Part shown: piece by piece, positions 54,722-64,000 of the stretch
Layout: each line of letters opens with the position of its first letter
Numbering within the stretch: position 1 is the stretch's first letter
Assembly (NCBI RefSeq): GCF_001836165.1
Contig: NZ_KV827649.1
Span: 101,728-165,727 of the forward strand
Source: Corynebacterium sp. HMSC036D02
GTDB lineage: Bacteria > Actinomycetota > Actinomycetes > Mycobacteriales > Mycobacteriaceae
DNA length: 64,000 nucleotides
Reading direction: 5' to 3'
Made by a program: the position numbers and the translations under genes
The notes under the pieces: generated by a model
What the model was told of the DNA's origin: nothing
The model's database searches: none
Seen by the model: the letters and a program-made list of their open reading frames with translations, nothing else

Positions 54722-55558
54722 CTATAGTGACGTTTCACCAGTTGCCACGATGCGCGAAGGCCCCCTCAGGGTGGAGCCATCCTCGGTGATTTCTACCTCT
54801 ACCTCACCTCCGGGAACAATGACGCGAACGCGGCCGGAGACCTGGGAGGCGTCGGCAAGCGCAGCACACGCTGCCGCCACCGTTCCGGTGCCGCACGAAC
54901 GGGTCTCGCCCGAGCCGCGCTCGAAGACGCGCATGTGAATCGCACCGTCCTGCAAGGGCGTCACCAGCTCTACGTTGACGCCTGCCGGGAAGAAATCCGT
55001 ATCGAAAACCGGCTGCTCGAGACGCTTGCCAGCCAGATCCTCTGGGCTTAGCCCCGGAATAACCGCCGCCAAATGAGGGTTCCCCATGTCAACCCCCAGC
55101 CCAGCGAAGCTCTCCCCCGCCATCGAGGCTGTGGAAACACCGAGCACCTGCGCCGGCCCCATCTCCACGCTGACTTCAGCCGCCGTGTCGTTGAAGGAGT
55201 GCACGGTCACCTGCTTGGCTCCAGCCCGCGTTCCCACTGTGAAGGTATCCGTATCCACCAACCCACGGGAGCGGACCCAGTGCGCGAAGACGCGGGTGCC
55301 GTTGCCACACATTTCCGCCACGGAGCCATCTGCGTTGCGGTAGTCCATGAACCAGTCATCGGCCTCGATACCCGGCGCGAGTTCCTCAATCTCCCCATTG
55401 GCAAGCAGCTGACCGGCGCGGATAACGCGCAGTACACCGTCGGCACCGATTCCCGCGCGCCGATCACACAGCGCCACTACCTTTTCCGGTGGCAGCGGAT
55501 TGGTTCCTTCCACAATGACGAAGTCGTTCTCTGTTCCGTGGCCTTTTGCAAACTTCAT
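54722..55558 (-). CDS. dapF: diaminopimelate epimerase
   Basis: A 278-residue epimerase converting LL- to meso-diaminopimelate for lysine and peptidoglycan. The two catalytic cysteines are C84 (EMCGNGTR) and C222 (RSCGTGT), and [10 protein letters not shown] and GVDMGNPHL are conserved. The ATG at 55558 is supported by TAAACT (55567-55572) eight bases upstream, leaderless-like. That -10 overlaps the miaA stop. Order miaA-dapF matches Rv2727c-Rv2726c. Confidence 0.96.
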   Translation of the reverse strand: MKFAKGHGTENDFVIVEGTNPLPPEKVVALCDRRAGIGADGVLRVIRAGQLLANGEIEELAPGIEADDWFMDYRNADGSVAEMCGNGTRVFAHWVRSRGLVDTDTFTVGTRAGAKQVTVHSFNDTAAEVSVEMGPAQVLGVSTASMAGESFAGLGVDMGNPHLAAVIPGLSPEDLAGKRLEQPVFDTDFFPAGVNVELVTPLQDGAIHMRVFERGSGETRSCGTGTVAAACAALADASQVSGRVRVIVPGGEVEVEITEDGSTLRGPSRIVATGETSL

Positions 55559-55569
55559 AGCTGTAGAGT

Positions 55570-56496
55570 TTAACGTCCTTCGATGACCTGCAAGGCCTGC
55601 GCCGTCGTATCGGCCGCAGCATCCAGCCACTGGATTCGCTTATCACGGTTGAACCAGGCGCGCTGGCGGCGCACATAGCGGCGGGTTCCGGTGATGGTGC
55701 GCTCCACTGCTTCTTCCCATGTCAGCTCTCCTCGCTGGGCTTGGAGAACTTGGGCATAGCCAATAGCCCGCCCGGCCGTGGACTCAGCCTTCAAGCCGCG
55801 GGCTTGGAGGCCTTCGACTTCTTCCACGAGCCCTTTGTCGAACATGAGGCGGCTGCGCAACTCAATACGTGGGTTTAGCCAGCTGGATTCGGTACGCAGG
55901 CCGAGGATTATCGTGCCCCACCGGGGCGGGGCATTCTTCGGTGGCTGGCTGGCTTTGAAGGGCTTTCCAGTTAGTTCAATGACCTCCAGCGCGCGCACGG
56001 TGCGGCGCGGATCTTTGTCCTCGATGATGGCTGCGGCCGCTGGGTCCACAGCGGCAAGCTCCGCATGCAGAGCATCAGTACCAATCTCTTGGCGCCGGGC
56101 TTCCCAGCGCGCCCGCACCTGCGGGTCGGTGGGTGGGAATTGCCAGTTATCCACGAGTGATTGGACATACAGCATGGAGCCGCCTACCAGGATCGGGGTC
56201 TTACCGCGCGCACGGATGCCGTCAATATCCGCGATGGCGGAAGCCTGATAGCGCGCTACCGACGCCGCTTCCGTCACGTCCCACACATCCAGTTGATGGT
56301 GCGGAATGCCTTCGCGTTCCTCCATTGTCAGCTTGGCTGTGCCGATATCCATGCCACGGTAGAGCTGCATTGAATCAACGTTGACGACTTCCCCATCAAG
56401 CTCGTGTGCCAGTGCTACACCGAGCGCCGATTTTCCGGAGGCCGTGGGCCCCACCACTGCGATGGGAGTCGGAGCATAAGCGTGCGTATCAAGCAT
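55570..56496 (-). CDS. miaA: tRNA dimethylallyltransferase
   Basis: A 308-residue enzyme that adds dimethylallyl to A37 of UNN-reading tRNAs. The P-loop is [28 protein letters not shown] follows, and the [14 protein letters not shown] and [10 protein letters not shown] blocks are present. The ATG at 56496 overlaps the upstream stop in TGATG, so it is coupled; an upstream GTG (56508) is less likely. MiaB, at 61.4 kb, performs the next modification step. Confidence 0.94.
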   Translation of the reverse strand: MLDTHAYAPTPIAVVGPTASGKSALGVALAHELDGEVVNVDSMQLYRGMDIGTAKLTMEEREGIPHHQLDVWDVTEAASVARYQASAIADIDGIRARGKTPILVGGSMLYVQSLVDNWQFPPTDPQVRARWEARRQEIGTDALHAELAAVDPAAAAIIEDKDPRRTVRALEVIELTGKPFKASQPPKNAPPRWGTIILGLRTESSWLNPRIELRSRLMFDKGLVEEVEGLQARGLKAESTAGRAIGYAQVLQAQRGELTWEEAVERTITGTRRYVRRQRAWFNRDKRIQWLDAAADTTAQALQVIEGR

Positions 56497-57128
56497 CAGC
56501 ACTGCCACCCCGCCACATATCGCCCCACCCCGAGGGTGGAGTCCGCTGCCCGCAGTTCCGCGTGGCGCGGGTGCACGCCCGCCAGTTGTGCCCAGAGACT
56601 CGTCTCAAGCACCCCAGCGGATTGGAGGCGCGCTTCATCACAATGTACTTCCCCACCCGCCAGGATGCTCTCGCACCACAGGTGTGCATCGCGCGCGCCT
56701 TCGACGAGGGCGAGCGGCGCGCGTTCGGTCAGACCAGCTGAGCCATCGACGCACACCACGGTCAGGTGGCCGGGGCGCACCTCACCGAGTTCAGCGCGGG
56801 AATCCGCTACCACGAAGCCTGGTACCTCGGGAGTATGACTAAGCGCATGGCTGAGCACGTAGCGGGCGATAATTTCCGGCAGGTAGTTGCCGCCGCCGAC
56901 ATTTACCTGCGGTGCGCCCCATGCCCGCAAGCTTCCAGTGTGCTCGGTACGCCACCGAGCATCCCGCGAACCCACAATATCTACCTTGAGGGGGCTGCTT
57001 GCGCTGATGCGTGCAGCGTCACGGACGAGTTCGCAGGCGGCGCTGAGCAGCGCACGCGAAGCATCATCGTTGGGCGAGAGTTCTTCTGCCAACGCCGGTG
57101 AGGCAGGAATAACCATGAGATTTTGCAT
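56496..57128 (-). CDS. Rv2728c-like conserved protein
   Basis: A 210-residue alanine-rich protein located between the miaA gene and the DUF349 gene, as Rv2728c is in M. tuberculosis. It has [34 protein letters not shown] and [23 protein letters not shown] class III extradiol dioxygenase (LigB-like) fold has been suggested for such proteins; the metal ligands are not certain. TAGGAT (57137-57142) lies eight bases before the ATG. The stop overlaps miaA by one base. Confidence 0.65.
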   Translation of the reverse strand: MQNLMVIPASPALAEELSPNDDASRALLSAACELVRDAARISASSPLKVDIVGSRDARWRTEHTGSLRAWGAPQVNVGGGNYLPEIIARYVLSHALSHTPEVPGFVVADSRAELGEVRPGHLTVVCVDGSAGLTERAPLALVEGARDAHLWCESILAGGEVHCDEARLQSAGVLETSLWAQLAGVHPRHAELRAADSTLGVGRYVAGWQC

Positions 57129-57259
57129 CAATTCCCATCCTATAAGGTTCGTTTTCCGGGGTTAACACGCGGCTGCACGGCGGAAACGGTAGTGTTGTGT
57201 CACATAAGTTCTGGCAGCCGTGTCGCGCGGCGCGATAGTACCGAAGGTGGTTTCTTACC

Positions 57260-58576
57260 ATGTCCGCTATTCCTTCCCCTGGAGCCATGCCCCGCAAGGG
57301 CGCCCGCCCCGGCCCTTCTTTCTCCGGCCCGGCAGCTCGTCCGGTGCAGCCTGCGAAGAATGATCCCGCCAAGTGGGGCCGCGTTGATGCTGATGGTTCG
57401 GTCTTCGTGAAGTCACCCGAAGGCGAACGCAAGATCGGTGAATGGCAGGCCGGTACACCGGAAGAAGGCTTGGCTCACTTTGGCGCCCGCTACGATGATC
57501 TGTCTACCGAAATCGAGCTGCTGGAATCTCGCCTCAAGGCACATCCGGGCGATGCTGCAGCGATCAAGACAACCGCGGCAGAACTACGGGAATCTCTGCC
57601 CACCCAGGCGGTGATTGGTGATATTGCCGCATTAGACAAGCGTCTGGGCACCGTCATCGAGCATTCCGTTGAGGCCGGTGAGCAGGCGCAGGCTGACAAG
57701 GCTCGTCGCCGCGAAGAGGCGATCGCGAAGAAGGAGAAGCTGGCCGCCGAAGCCGAAGACATCGCTGCCAATTCGACGGAGTGGAAAGCCGCCGGCGACC
57801 GCATCCGCGCCATTCTTGAGGAATGGAAGCAGATTCGCGGCATCGACCGTCAGACGGATGATGCCCTGTGGAAGCGCTACTCCCGCGCCCGCGATTCCTT
57901 CAACCGCCGCCGCGGCTCGCACTTCGCTGAGCTCGATCGCAACCGCGCTGCTGCCCGCGCCAAGAAGGAAGAATTGGTTGAGCGCGCAGAAGCCATCAAG
58001 GAATCCACCAATTGGGGTGAAACGGCGCGCACTTACCGTGATCTCATGACGGAGTGGAAGGCCGCTGGCCGCGCTCCCCGCGAGATCGACGATAAGCTCT
58101 GGGCCCGCTTCCGTGCCGCGCAGGACCACTTCTTCAACGCCCGCAACGCGGTCAACGATGAACGCGATAAGCAGTTCGCGGAAAACGCGGCCGCCAAGGA
58201 CGCGCTTATTGCGGAATATGACTCCCAGATCGACCCGGCCAAGTCCATCGACACGGCAAAAGCCAAGCTACGGGAGCTGCAGGAAAAGTGGGAAGAGATT
58301 GGTTTCGTCCCGCGCAATCAGGTGCGCGAGTACGAGGCCAAGATTGCGGCTCTGGAAAAGCGCGTGAGCGAAGCCGAGGATTCGGAGTGGCGCCGAACGG
58401 ATCCGGAGGCCCAGGCCCGCGTGGCCCAGTTCCAGGCCAAGGTGGATGAATTCACCGCACAGGCGGAAGCTGCCGAGGCTAAGGGCAACGCCAAGAAGGC
58501 GGAGGATTTGCGTGCTCAGGCGAAGCAGTGGCAGGAGTTTGCGGATGCCGCAGCGGCTGCTGTCAACGACAAGTAG
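57260..58576 (+). CDS. DUF349 domain-containing coiled-coil protein
   Basis: A 438-residue, highly charged alpha-helical protein with a proline-rich N-terminus (about 40 residues) and three DUF349 repeats recognisable by EWKAAGDRIRAILEEWK, DDALWKRYSRARDSF, LMTEWKAAGRAPREIDDKLWARF and KWEEIGFVPRNQ. The C-terminal third is a coiled coil. Rv2731 is the counterpart. Function unknown. AAGGTGG is upstream of the ATG. It is divergent from the Rv2728c-like gene. Confidence 0.85.
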   Translation: MSAIPSPGAMPRKGARPGPSFSGPAARPVQPAKNDPAKWGRVDADGSVFVKSPEGERKIGEWQAGTPEEGLAHFGARYDDLSTEIELLESRLKAHPGDAAAIKTTAAELRESLPTQAVIGDIAALDKRLGTVIEHSVEAGEQAQADKARRREEAIAKKEKLAAEAEDIAANSTEWKAAGDRIRAILEEWKQIRGIDRQTDDALWKRYSRARDSFNRRRGSHFAELDRNRAAARAKKEELVERAEAIKESTNWGETARTYRDLMTEWKAAGRAPREIDDKLWARFRAAQDHFFNARNAVNDERDKQFAENAAAKDALIAEYDSQIDPAKSIDTAKAKLRELQEKWEEIGFVPRNQVREYEAKIAALEKRVSEAEDSEWRRTDPEAQARVAQFQAKVDEFTAQAEAAEAKGNAKKAEDLRAQAKQWQEFADAAAAAVNDK

Positions 58577-58591
58577 CGCTACGCAGCCTGA

Positions 58592-59668
58592 GTGTTCGTT
58601 CACATAGTCGCCCCGCCAGGCTCAGCCAACGCTGAGCCGGCGGATTGCCTCCGGAGCTTCGTCTTCGACGCCAACCTCGCTGCCCAAGAGGCCAGCGGCG
58701 ATCCCGCAGTCAGTGGCTCTCCGCGCCGCGTGCTCCAGCGCCTGCAGGGCTCCTCGGAGTCCCAGACCTATCTTTTTGGGCTCACTGAAACCGCTATGGG
58801 CACAGCCGGAGAGTTGGGCCTGCCGGTCATTTCAGCGGCCGAACCCAGTCCGCACATCGACTTCGACGGTTTCATCCATATCTCACTGCCACTTCTGGAG
58901 GAGACGGATAACGCCGATATCGAATGCGTCCTCGCTGCTGATTACCTCCCACTGCCCGGGGAAAAGCTAGATGCAGAAGCCCTCGAGGTCACCCGGACCC
59001 TTGCCCGTGAAGCGCTGCGCCTAACCCGCCAGCTAGGCCGCAGGAATGCTCAAGTTGGCATGTTGTATCCACCGGACGCGGACCATACCTCCGATCCAAT
59101 GTCGCAGGCTTACCTCGAACTGGGGTTTCATCACAAGCATGCCGAGCGCCAGATGTATGTCGACATCGCACCCGCCACCCCAGTGCTCGGTGCACAAGTC
59201 TGGCCGGACTACGACATTCCGGACGCTCTGCTTGACGACGTCCTCCGCTTGCTCACCATTGCCTCCGCTGACGCGGTCTACGGTGACTTGAGTGTCGAGC
59301 CCATCGTGTGGACGCGGCAGCGCCTCAAGGAAGCCCACGCCCGACTACGTTCCCGCAGAGCGCACACTCTGCTCGTGGGCATTCTCGACCAAGGGCGAGT
59401 CGTCGCGCTCACGGAACTCTCCCGCCACGGCGACGCAGACCCCGAGGTGTGCGAGTGGACTCTCACTGTCACCGACCGTGAATGCCGCCGCCGCGGGCTC
59501 GCCACGCGCGCCAAGCAGCACGCTCAGTACGCGGTGGCACACCACTGGCCCACTGTTCGCCGGGCCTACTGCTCTGTGGCCCAGGCCGATCCAGCGATGA
59601 ACGCGCTCTATGCGCGCCTCGGCGCGCACGTCATCTCCGCCAGCAGCGCCTACGAGCTCACCGTGTAG
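58592..59668 (+). CDS. GNAT-family N-acetyltransferase
   Basis: A 358-residue protein resembling two tandem GNAT modules. The first (residues about 20-190) looks degenerate; the second has the acetyl-CoA loop CEWTLTVTDRECRRRGLATRAKQHA and a VAQADPAMNALYARLGA segment typical of the C-terminus. Substrate unknown. GTG start, 15 bases after the DUF349 gene, probably cotranscribed. Its 3' end overlaps the convergent OYE gene by 19 bases. Confidence 0.78.
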   Translation: MFVHIVAPPGSANAEPADCLRSFVFDANLAAQEASGDPAVSGSPRRVLQRLQGSSESQTYLFGLTETAMGTAGELGLPVISAAEPSPHIDFDGFIHISLPLLEETDNADIECVLAADYLPLPGEKLDAEALEVTRTLAREALRLTRQLGRRNAQVGMLYPPDADHTSDPMSQAYLELGFHHKHAERQMYVDIAPATPVLGAQVWPDYDIPDALLDDVLRLLTIASADAVYGDLSVEPIVWTRQRLKEAHARLRSRRAHTLLVGILDQGRVVALTELSRHGDADPEVCEWTLTVTDRECRRRGLATRAKQHAQYAVAHHWPTVRRAYCSVAQADPAMNALYARLGAHVISASSAYELTV

Positions 59669-60738
59669 AGGGGGTAGTCGGTGTAGCCGCGCTCCCCGCC
59701 CGTGTAGAACGTGCTCTCATCCGGCGCGGTGACAGGGAGTTCCTCCTGCCAGCGGCGAACTAGGTCCGGATTCGAAATGGCCAACCGGCCCACGGCGACG
59801 GCATCGCCGTGCTGCACTAGCTCCTCAGCTTCCGCGCGTTGAGTTACCTGGCCGAATCCCGAATTCACTATGACGCGGGTACGCCCATTGGCGCGAGCTT
59901 GAGTGCTCAGCTCAGTGATGAACTCACCAGTTGGCTCTGCGTGAAGGAAGGAAATATATGCCAAGCCGAGGTCTTCGATGGCGCGAAGAAGCCCACCATA
60001 CGTGGCGCGCACATCCTCAGCGTCGCTTTCCTCAATACCTTGAATATTGTGTTGCGGCGAAAGGCGCAGCGCGAGGCGGTCAGCGCCAATTTCATCAGCC
60101 ACCGCACGCAGGATCTCCTCCACAAGGCGATAGCGATTCTGCGGGCTTCCACCATAGGTATCTTCGCGATGATTGGAGCTTGGGGAAAGGAACTGGTGCA
60201 AAAGATAGCCGTTAGCACCGTGGATCTCTACGCCATCCATGCCTGCGTCGATGGCGTTGCGTGCGGCTTGACGGAACTCGTCAATAATGCGCGGAAGTTC
60301 TTTACTTTCGAGTGCTCGGGGAACCGGGCACTCCTTACGTGATTCAAAATCTCTTACCGCAGTACCGGAGGCCAGCGCAGAGGGTGCTTCCGGCTCCGCC
60401 CCTTCGAGGAGACTGGCATGTGACAGACGGCCTCCATTCATCACCTGCATAAAGATGCGCCCGCCGGACGCGTGAACGGAATCCGCGACGCGACGCCACC
60501 CGAAAATCTGCTGCAAGGTTTCGATACCGGGCTGGCCTGGGAAGGCACGGCTGGTCACCGTGGGGAACACACCTTCAGTCACGATAAGCCCCATGGAGGC
60601 ACGCTGCGTGTAGTACTTCTCATGCAAATGCGTGGGGACACCATCACGGCCTGCGCGTGAGCGGGTCAAGGCTGCCATCGTCACGCGGTTTGGCAGCGTT
60701 AGTCGTCCCAATTCTAATGAGTCAAAGAGTGTAGCCAT
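59650..60738 (-). CDS. NADH:flavin oxidoreductase, Old Yellow Enzyme family
   Basis: A 362-residue FMN-dependent ene-reductase. Hallmarks are MAALTRSRA, the active-site pair in EIHGANGYLLHQFLSPSSN, HREDTYGGSPQNR and VNSGFGQVTQRAEAEELV with RLAISNPDLVRRW. It probably reduces activated alkenes, with a role in detoxification. The ATG at 60738 is used; a GTG three codons earlier is possible. It overlaps the GNAT gene end on the opposite strand and is not part of the conserved mycobacterial order. Confidence 0.92.
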   Translation of the reverse strand: MATLFDSLELGRLTLPNRVTMAALTRSRAGRDGVPTHLHEKYYTQRASMGLIVTEGVFPTVTSRAFPGQPGIETLQQIFGWRRVADSVHASGGRIFMQVMNGGRLSHASLLEGAEPEAPSALASGTAVRDFESRKECPVPRALESKELPRIIDEFRQAARNAIDAGMDGVEIHGANGYLLHQFLSPSSNHREDTYGGSPQNRYRLVEEILRAVADEIGADRLALRLSPQHNIQGIEESDAEDVRATYGGLLRAIEDLGLAYISFLHAEPTGEFITELSTQARANGRTRVIVNSGFGQVTQRAEAEELVQHGDAVAVGRLAISNPDLVRRWQEELPVTAPDESTFYTGGERGYTDYPLYTVSS

Positions 60739-60766
60739 GCACTCCACAACACGAATCTAAGAATGC

Positions 60767-61399
60767 TTATTCCTCACCGTGCTGGCGGCGATGGCGTGAG
60801 GCGGCGCGTGAACGGCGATCGTCGATAAGCAGCGGATTCTGCTCCGCTGGCAGCTCGGTTGCAGCTTCGGTCTGCAAGACTCCCACGTGGTCAAGCTGCC
60901 CGGAAACTTCTCGCACCCGCTCAGCTGCGGCGAGCTGCTCGGGGCTGCGGCGCAACGCCACTTGGCAGTACACCAGGAAGGCCACAAAGGTAGAAATTGC
61001 TCCCACATACATGCCGATGGAAGCACCTTCCGCCGCGCCGCCGCGGTACCAGAAGCCCCAAAGGTTAGCGAAGAAGGAAATCGTGGTCATCATCCACGCC
61101 ACCAAGGCAACAGACGTTCGTCGTGTAAGAAGCGTGACGGTGCTCAACACCCCCACGCCGCCGAGCGCCAACCACGCACTGACCGTCTCCATGAGCGAGA
61201 TTCGGACTCCCTCGGCGGTCCCACCTACGAAGAGTGCCTCCCATCCGCGAGCCTCACCGGCATAAGGCAACACCAAGTACGCAACCCACGCCACGACGGA
61301 CACGATGAGCGCGTATTTGTGCTTTCCCAGTTCGATGGTCTTCGCTGCGCGCTTTTCTGCCGCAACTGCATCGCGCACCTGCTTCAAATCATCACTCAT
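60767..61399 (-). CDS. conserved membrane protein (Rv2732c-like)
   Basis: A 210-residue protein with four hydrophobic segments (about 28-155), a short helical N-terminus, and a basic, hydrophilic tail. Place next to miaB fits Rv2732c. Function unknown. It starts 21 bases after miaB and may be cotranscribed with it. TATGAGTGA surrounds the start; no strong ribosome-binding site. Confidence 0.65.
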   Translation of the reverse strand: MSDDLKQVRDAVAAEKRAAKTIELGKHKYALIVSVVAWVAYLVLPYAGEARGWEALFVGGTAEGVRISLMETVSAWLALGGVGVLSTVTLLTRRTSVALVAWMMTTISFFANLWGFWYRGGAAEGASIGMYVGAISTFVAFLVYCQVALRRSPEQLAAAERVREVSGQLDHVGVLQTEAATELPAEQNPLLIDDRRSRAASRHRRQHGEE

Positions 61400-61420
61400 A
61401 GGAACGGAGCCTACTCCCTT

Positions 61421-62983
61421 CTAGCAACCGCAGGAATCAGCGGGAGCACTGGGCTTGCCGACGCCCGGCAGCCCGAGACCCACCCCAATCGGTGCTGTGG
61501 TAGGTGTCTGGCCAGAAGCAGACATATCGCCAGCCTTAGTGCGACGGTGCTCGCTGACGCCTGAATCAGCGACGAGGAAGAAGGAACCCGCATCCGTCAC
61601 GGTGGTGTGCACGACATCACCGGGGCGAATCTCCGTGGAGATGTCCTTCCCCTCACCATCAACAGGCGCAAAGTGAACCAGGCGCCCATCCCGCGCACGG
61701 CCCGTGAGTCGATGAGTTTCGGCAGACTTGCGGCCGCCCTCCGCCTGGACCAAGAGCTCTACATCGGTCCCAACGAGCTTCGCATTCTCCTCAGCCTGAA
61801 TGGAATCTTGCAGCGCTACCAGGCGCTCGAAGCGCTCCTGCACTACCTCCTTCGGTATCTGATCCTCCATCTCCGCAGCCGGGGTGCCTGGGCGCGGTGA
61901 GTACTGGAAGGTGAAGGCCGAAGCGAAGCGGGCGCGGCGCACCACATCCAGGGTGGCCTCAAAATCTTCCTCAGTCTCGCCGGGAAAGCCCACGATGATA
62001 TCGGTGGTGATGGCAGCGTGCGGCATCTTCTCCCGCACTTCATCGAGAATGCCCAGGAACTTCTTCGTGCGGTAGGAACGGCGCATATCTTTGAGCACCT
62101 TGTCCGAACCAGACTGCAGCGGCATGTGCAGCTGCGGGCACACAGCCGGCGTCTCCGCCATGGCATCAATGACGTCGGAGGTGAACTCTGCCGGGTGCGG
62201 GGAGGTAAAGCGGAGGCGCTCCAGTCCCTCAATCTTTCCTACTTCCCGCAGTAGCTTGGAGAAAGCGAAGCGGTCCCGCGGCAGGTCTGGGTCGGCGAAA
62301 TTGACGCCATAGGCGTTGACGTTCTGTCCCAGCAACGTCACCTCGGACACGCCCTGGTCCACCAGGGCTTGAACCTCTGCGAGGATATCACCGGGGCGGC
62401 GATCTTCTTCCTTGCCGCGCAGGGAAGGAACGATGCAGAAAGTACAGGTGTTATTGCAGCCCACGGAGACCGATACCCACCCGGCATAGGCGGACTCGCG
62501 CTTGGCCGGCAGCACGGAGGGAAAAGCCTCAAGTGCATCGACGATCTCGACCTGGGCCTCATCATTGTGGCGGGCGCGTTCAAGAAGTGTCGGCAAAGCC
62601 GCCATGTTGTGGGTGCCGAAAACCGCATCTACCCACGGCGCATGATCAAGGACAGTGTCCTTGTCCTTTTGCGCCAGGCAGCCGCCCACCGCAATTTGCA
62701 TGCCGGGGTGGTTCTCTTTCGTCTTCTTGAGCGCACCCAGGGTGCCGTACAAACGCTTATCGGCGTTCTCGCGTACTGCGCAGGTGTTGAAGACGATGAG
62801 GTCAGGCTCGACGCCATCCGGTACTGCCGAATATCCGGCTTCCTCTAGCAGGCCGGAGATGCGCTCTGAGTCATGAACGTTCATTTGGCAGCCAAAAGTC
62901 CGCACCTCATAGGTGCGGGGCTGAGTATTACTTACGGGGGAGGTCACGGGGGGACATTCTAACTGGCCAGTCCGACTACTCAT
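61421..62983 (-). CDS. miaB: tRNA-2-methylthio-N6-dimethylallyladenosine synthase
   Basis: A radical-SAM methylthiotransferase of up to 520 residues that thiomethylates i6A37 made by MiaA. The N-terminal cluster cysteines are in FGCQMN, NTCAVRE and GGCLAQ, the radical-SAM motif is CNNTCTFC, and TRAM follows. It ends in DSCGC. Start is uncertain: ATG at 62983 overlaps the recX stop (ATGA), while GTG at 62947 has TAGAAT (62956-62961) eight bases upstream. Confidence 0.93.
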   Translation of the reverse strand: MSSRTGQLECPPVTSPVSNTQPRTYEVRTFGCQMNVHDSERISGLLEEAGYSAVPDGVEPDLIVFNTCAVRENADKRLYGTLGALKKTKENHPGMQIAVGGCLAQKDKDTVLDHAPWVDAVFGTHNMAALPTLLERARHNDEAQVEIVDALEAFPSVLPAKRESAYAGWVSVSVGCNNTCTFCIVPSLRGKEEDRRPGDILAEVQALVDQGVSEVTLLGQNVNAYGVNFADPDLPRDRFAFSKLLREVGKIEGLERLRFTSPHPAEFTSDVIDAMAETPAVCPQLHMPLQSGSDKVLKDMRRSYRTKKFLGILDEVREKMPHAAITTDIIVGFPGETEEDFEATLDVVRRARFASAFTFQYSPRPGTPAAEMEDQIPKEVVQERFERLVALQDSIQAEENAKLVGTDVELLVQAEGGRKSAETHRLTGRARDGRLVHFAPVDGEGKDISTEIRPGDVVHTTVTDAGSFFLVADSGVSEHRRTKAGDMSASGQTPTTAPIGVGLGLPGVGKPSAPADSCGC

Positions 62984-63591
62984 AATGCCTCGGCAGCATC
63001 CGAGAGTTCGTCAATGCGTGCGTCCAAAACTTCGATGGAGATACGCATGACGAGCTCCTGGTTGTACCCACGCCGAGCAAGCGTTCCCACGATGCGGCGC
63101 AAGAACTTGTCCCTCTCATGCCGGTCAGCCGGAACCCTTTTAAGCGTCCGGGCTTTCTTTTCAGCTACCTGGCGGGCAACGACCTCTTCAGATTCCTCGG
63201 TGATCTGTTCTAAAGCTGCCGCACGGTCGGCGGCCTCGACGCCCTTTTCCTTGAGCTCTAGGTTGAGGGCGCGGGCCGACTTGCCGCGCCGCGCATGGCG
63301 TTGGCGAACCCATTCCTTGGCAAAGGATTCATCATCAACAAGTCCAACCTCTGCCAAGTCATCGACGACATCCTCAACCACGTCGGGTTCAAAGTCCGCA
63401 GCAACGAGGCGGTCACGCAGTTCCTTGCGGGAACGCGCCCTCTGATCCAGCAGACCCAGCGCACGGGAACGCACGGGAGCCTTCGCTGCCTCGGCTTCTG
63501 CATCAACCAGCTGCCCGCCCGCGTCACCTGCTTCATAGGATTCGAGGGCCTGGCGCAGCTTCTTGAGCTTCTCCGGTGAAGGTTCTGCCAT
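62980..63591 (-). CDS. recX: regulatory protein RecX
   Basis: A 203-residue inhibitor of RecA filaments. Three-helix repeats are visible: [44 protein letters not shown] and a C-terminal [12 protein letters not shown]. It starts nine bases after the recA stop, and its own stop overlaps the miaB ATG by four bases, as part of a recA-recX-miaB run. Confidence 0.93.
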   Translation of the reverse strand: MAEPSPEKLKKLRQALESYEAGDAGGQLVDAEAEAAKAPVRSRALGLLDQRARSRKELRDRLVAADFEPDVVEDVVDDLAEVGLVDDESFAKEWVRQRHARRGKSARALNLELKEKGVEAADRAAALEQITEESEEVVARQVAEKKARTLKRVPADRHERDKFLRRIVGTLARRGYNQELVMRISIEVLDARIDELSDAAEAL

Positions 63592-63600
63592 TGATTCCGT

Positions 63601-64000
63601 TTAATCGTCGTCGAAGTCGACGTTTGGCACCAAATCCACTGCCTCATCCGTCAACGGATCGTCCGCGCCTGGTACGTCCATGGCTACATCCTCGCCTGCT
63701 TCGGCAGCGGCGGCACCGACACCGAGTTTGACGAAGATCTTCTTCTCAATCTCATCCGCTAGATCCGGATTGTCCTTGAGGAAGTTACGGGCTTTCTCTT
63801 TACCCTGTCCCAGTTGATCACCCTCATAGGTAAACCAGGAACCGGACTTCTTAATGAAGCCATGCTCAACGCCGAGGTCAATGATGGAGGACTCGCGCGA
63901 GATGCCCTCACCGTACATGATGTCGAACTCAGCGATCTTGAACGGCGGGGAAACCTTGTTCTTCACAACCTTGAGCTTGGTACGGTTACCAATGGCATCC
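63601..64000 (-). CDS. recA: recombinase RecA, C-terminal part (runs off the window)
   Basis: The final 133 codons of RecA. Visible blocks are [23 protein letters not shown], the C-terminal [24 protein letters not shown] and an acidic tail ending NVDFDDD. Upstream of it, [13 protein letters not shown] is in frame up to the window edge. RecA drives strand exchange and LexA cleavage. The N-terminal part and promoter are outside the window. Confidence 0.97.
   Translation of the reverse strand, partial: DAIGNRTKLKVVKNKVSPPFKIAEFDIMYGEGISRESSIIDLGVEHGFIKKSGSWFTYEGDQLGQGKEKARNFLKDNPDLADEIEKKIFVKLGVGAAAAEAGEDVAMDVPGADDPLTDEAVDLVPNVDFDDD

Overview
The window reads as chromosomal core DNA of a Corynebacterium. 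A DtxR-type regulator keeps every metal ligand of the C. diphtheriae protein. Two primary-type sigma factors, SugR, DivS/LexA, an AftC-like arabinosyltransferase and a coproheme decarboxylase are present, and gene order follows the M. tuberculosis stretch Rv2671 to Rv2737c (ribD-like, aftC, msrB, hemQ, DUF3000, RNase D, dxs, trmA-like, dut, DUF3093, DUF4193, ppgK, sigA, sigB, ideR, nrdR, lexA, hflX, dapF, miaA, miaB, recX, recA). Species cannot be fixed from sequence alone.

Layout. 0-1 kb: six tRNA genes on the minus strand (three Gly-GCC, one of them cut by the window edge; two Val-GAC; one Cys-GCA), then a plus-strand Val-CAC. 1-13 kb: conserved actinobacterial block (cell-wall arabinan, methionine sulfoxide repair, heme, isoprenoid precursors, dUTPase, several DUF proteins). 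13-24 kb: ppgK and sigA, a PTS-dependent dihydroxyacetone kinase operon dhaKLM, an SF2 helicase, small DUF genes, a methyltransferase, D-aminoacyl-tRNA deacylase and sigB. 24-36 kb: dtxR-galE, DUF4192, PAC2 protein, a DUF3516 helicase, an orphan EIIC-like permease, a VIT-family metal transporter, then ahpC-ahpD divergent from oxyR. 36-50 kb: hrpA, nrdR, divS/lexA, sugR, ptsI and the fructose PTS operon fruK-ptsF-ptsH. 50-64 kb: uraA, hflX, dapF, miaA, an OYE reductase, miaB, recX and the 3' end of recA.

How they connect. ptsI (EI) and ptsH (HPr) supply phosphate to the fructose EIIABC and presumably to DhaM, so DHA phosphorylation would draw on PEP through the same relay. Stress control is dense: SigA, SigB with a SigH-type promoter, LexA with SOS boxes, OxyR beside AhpCD, DtxR for iron and NrdR for ribonucleotide reduction.

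The region looks intact and native: no insertion sequences, CRISPR, prophage or clear pseudogenes were found. Many genes appear leaderless, with a TAnnnT -10 motif 6-10 nt before the start codon. No clearly new biological system is evident. The most unusual items are a 100-nt three-way-junction palindrome at 50325-50424, small palindromes or repeats sitting on promoters (EIIC, uraA, dtxR, fruK), and uncharacterised genes, one with a Cys/Gly-rich tail.
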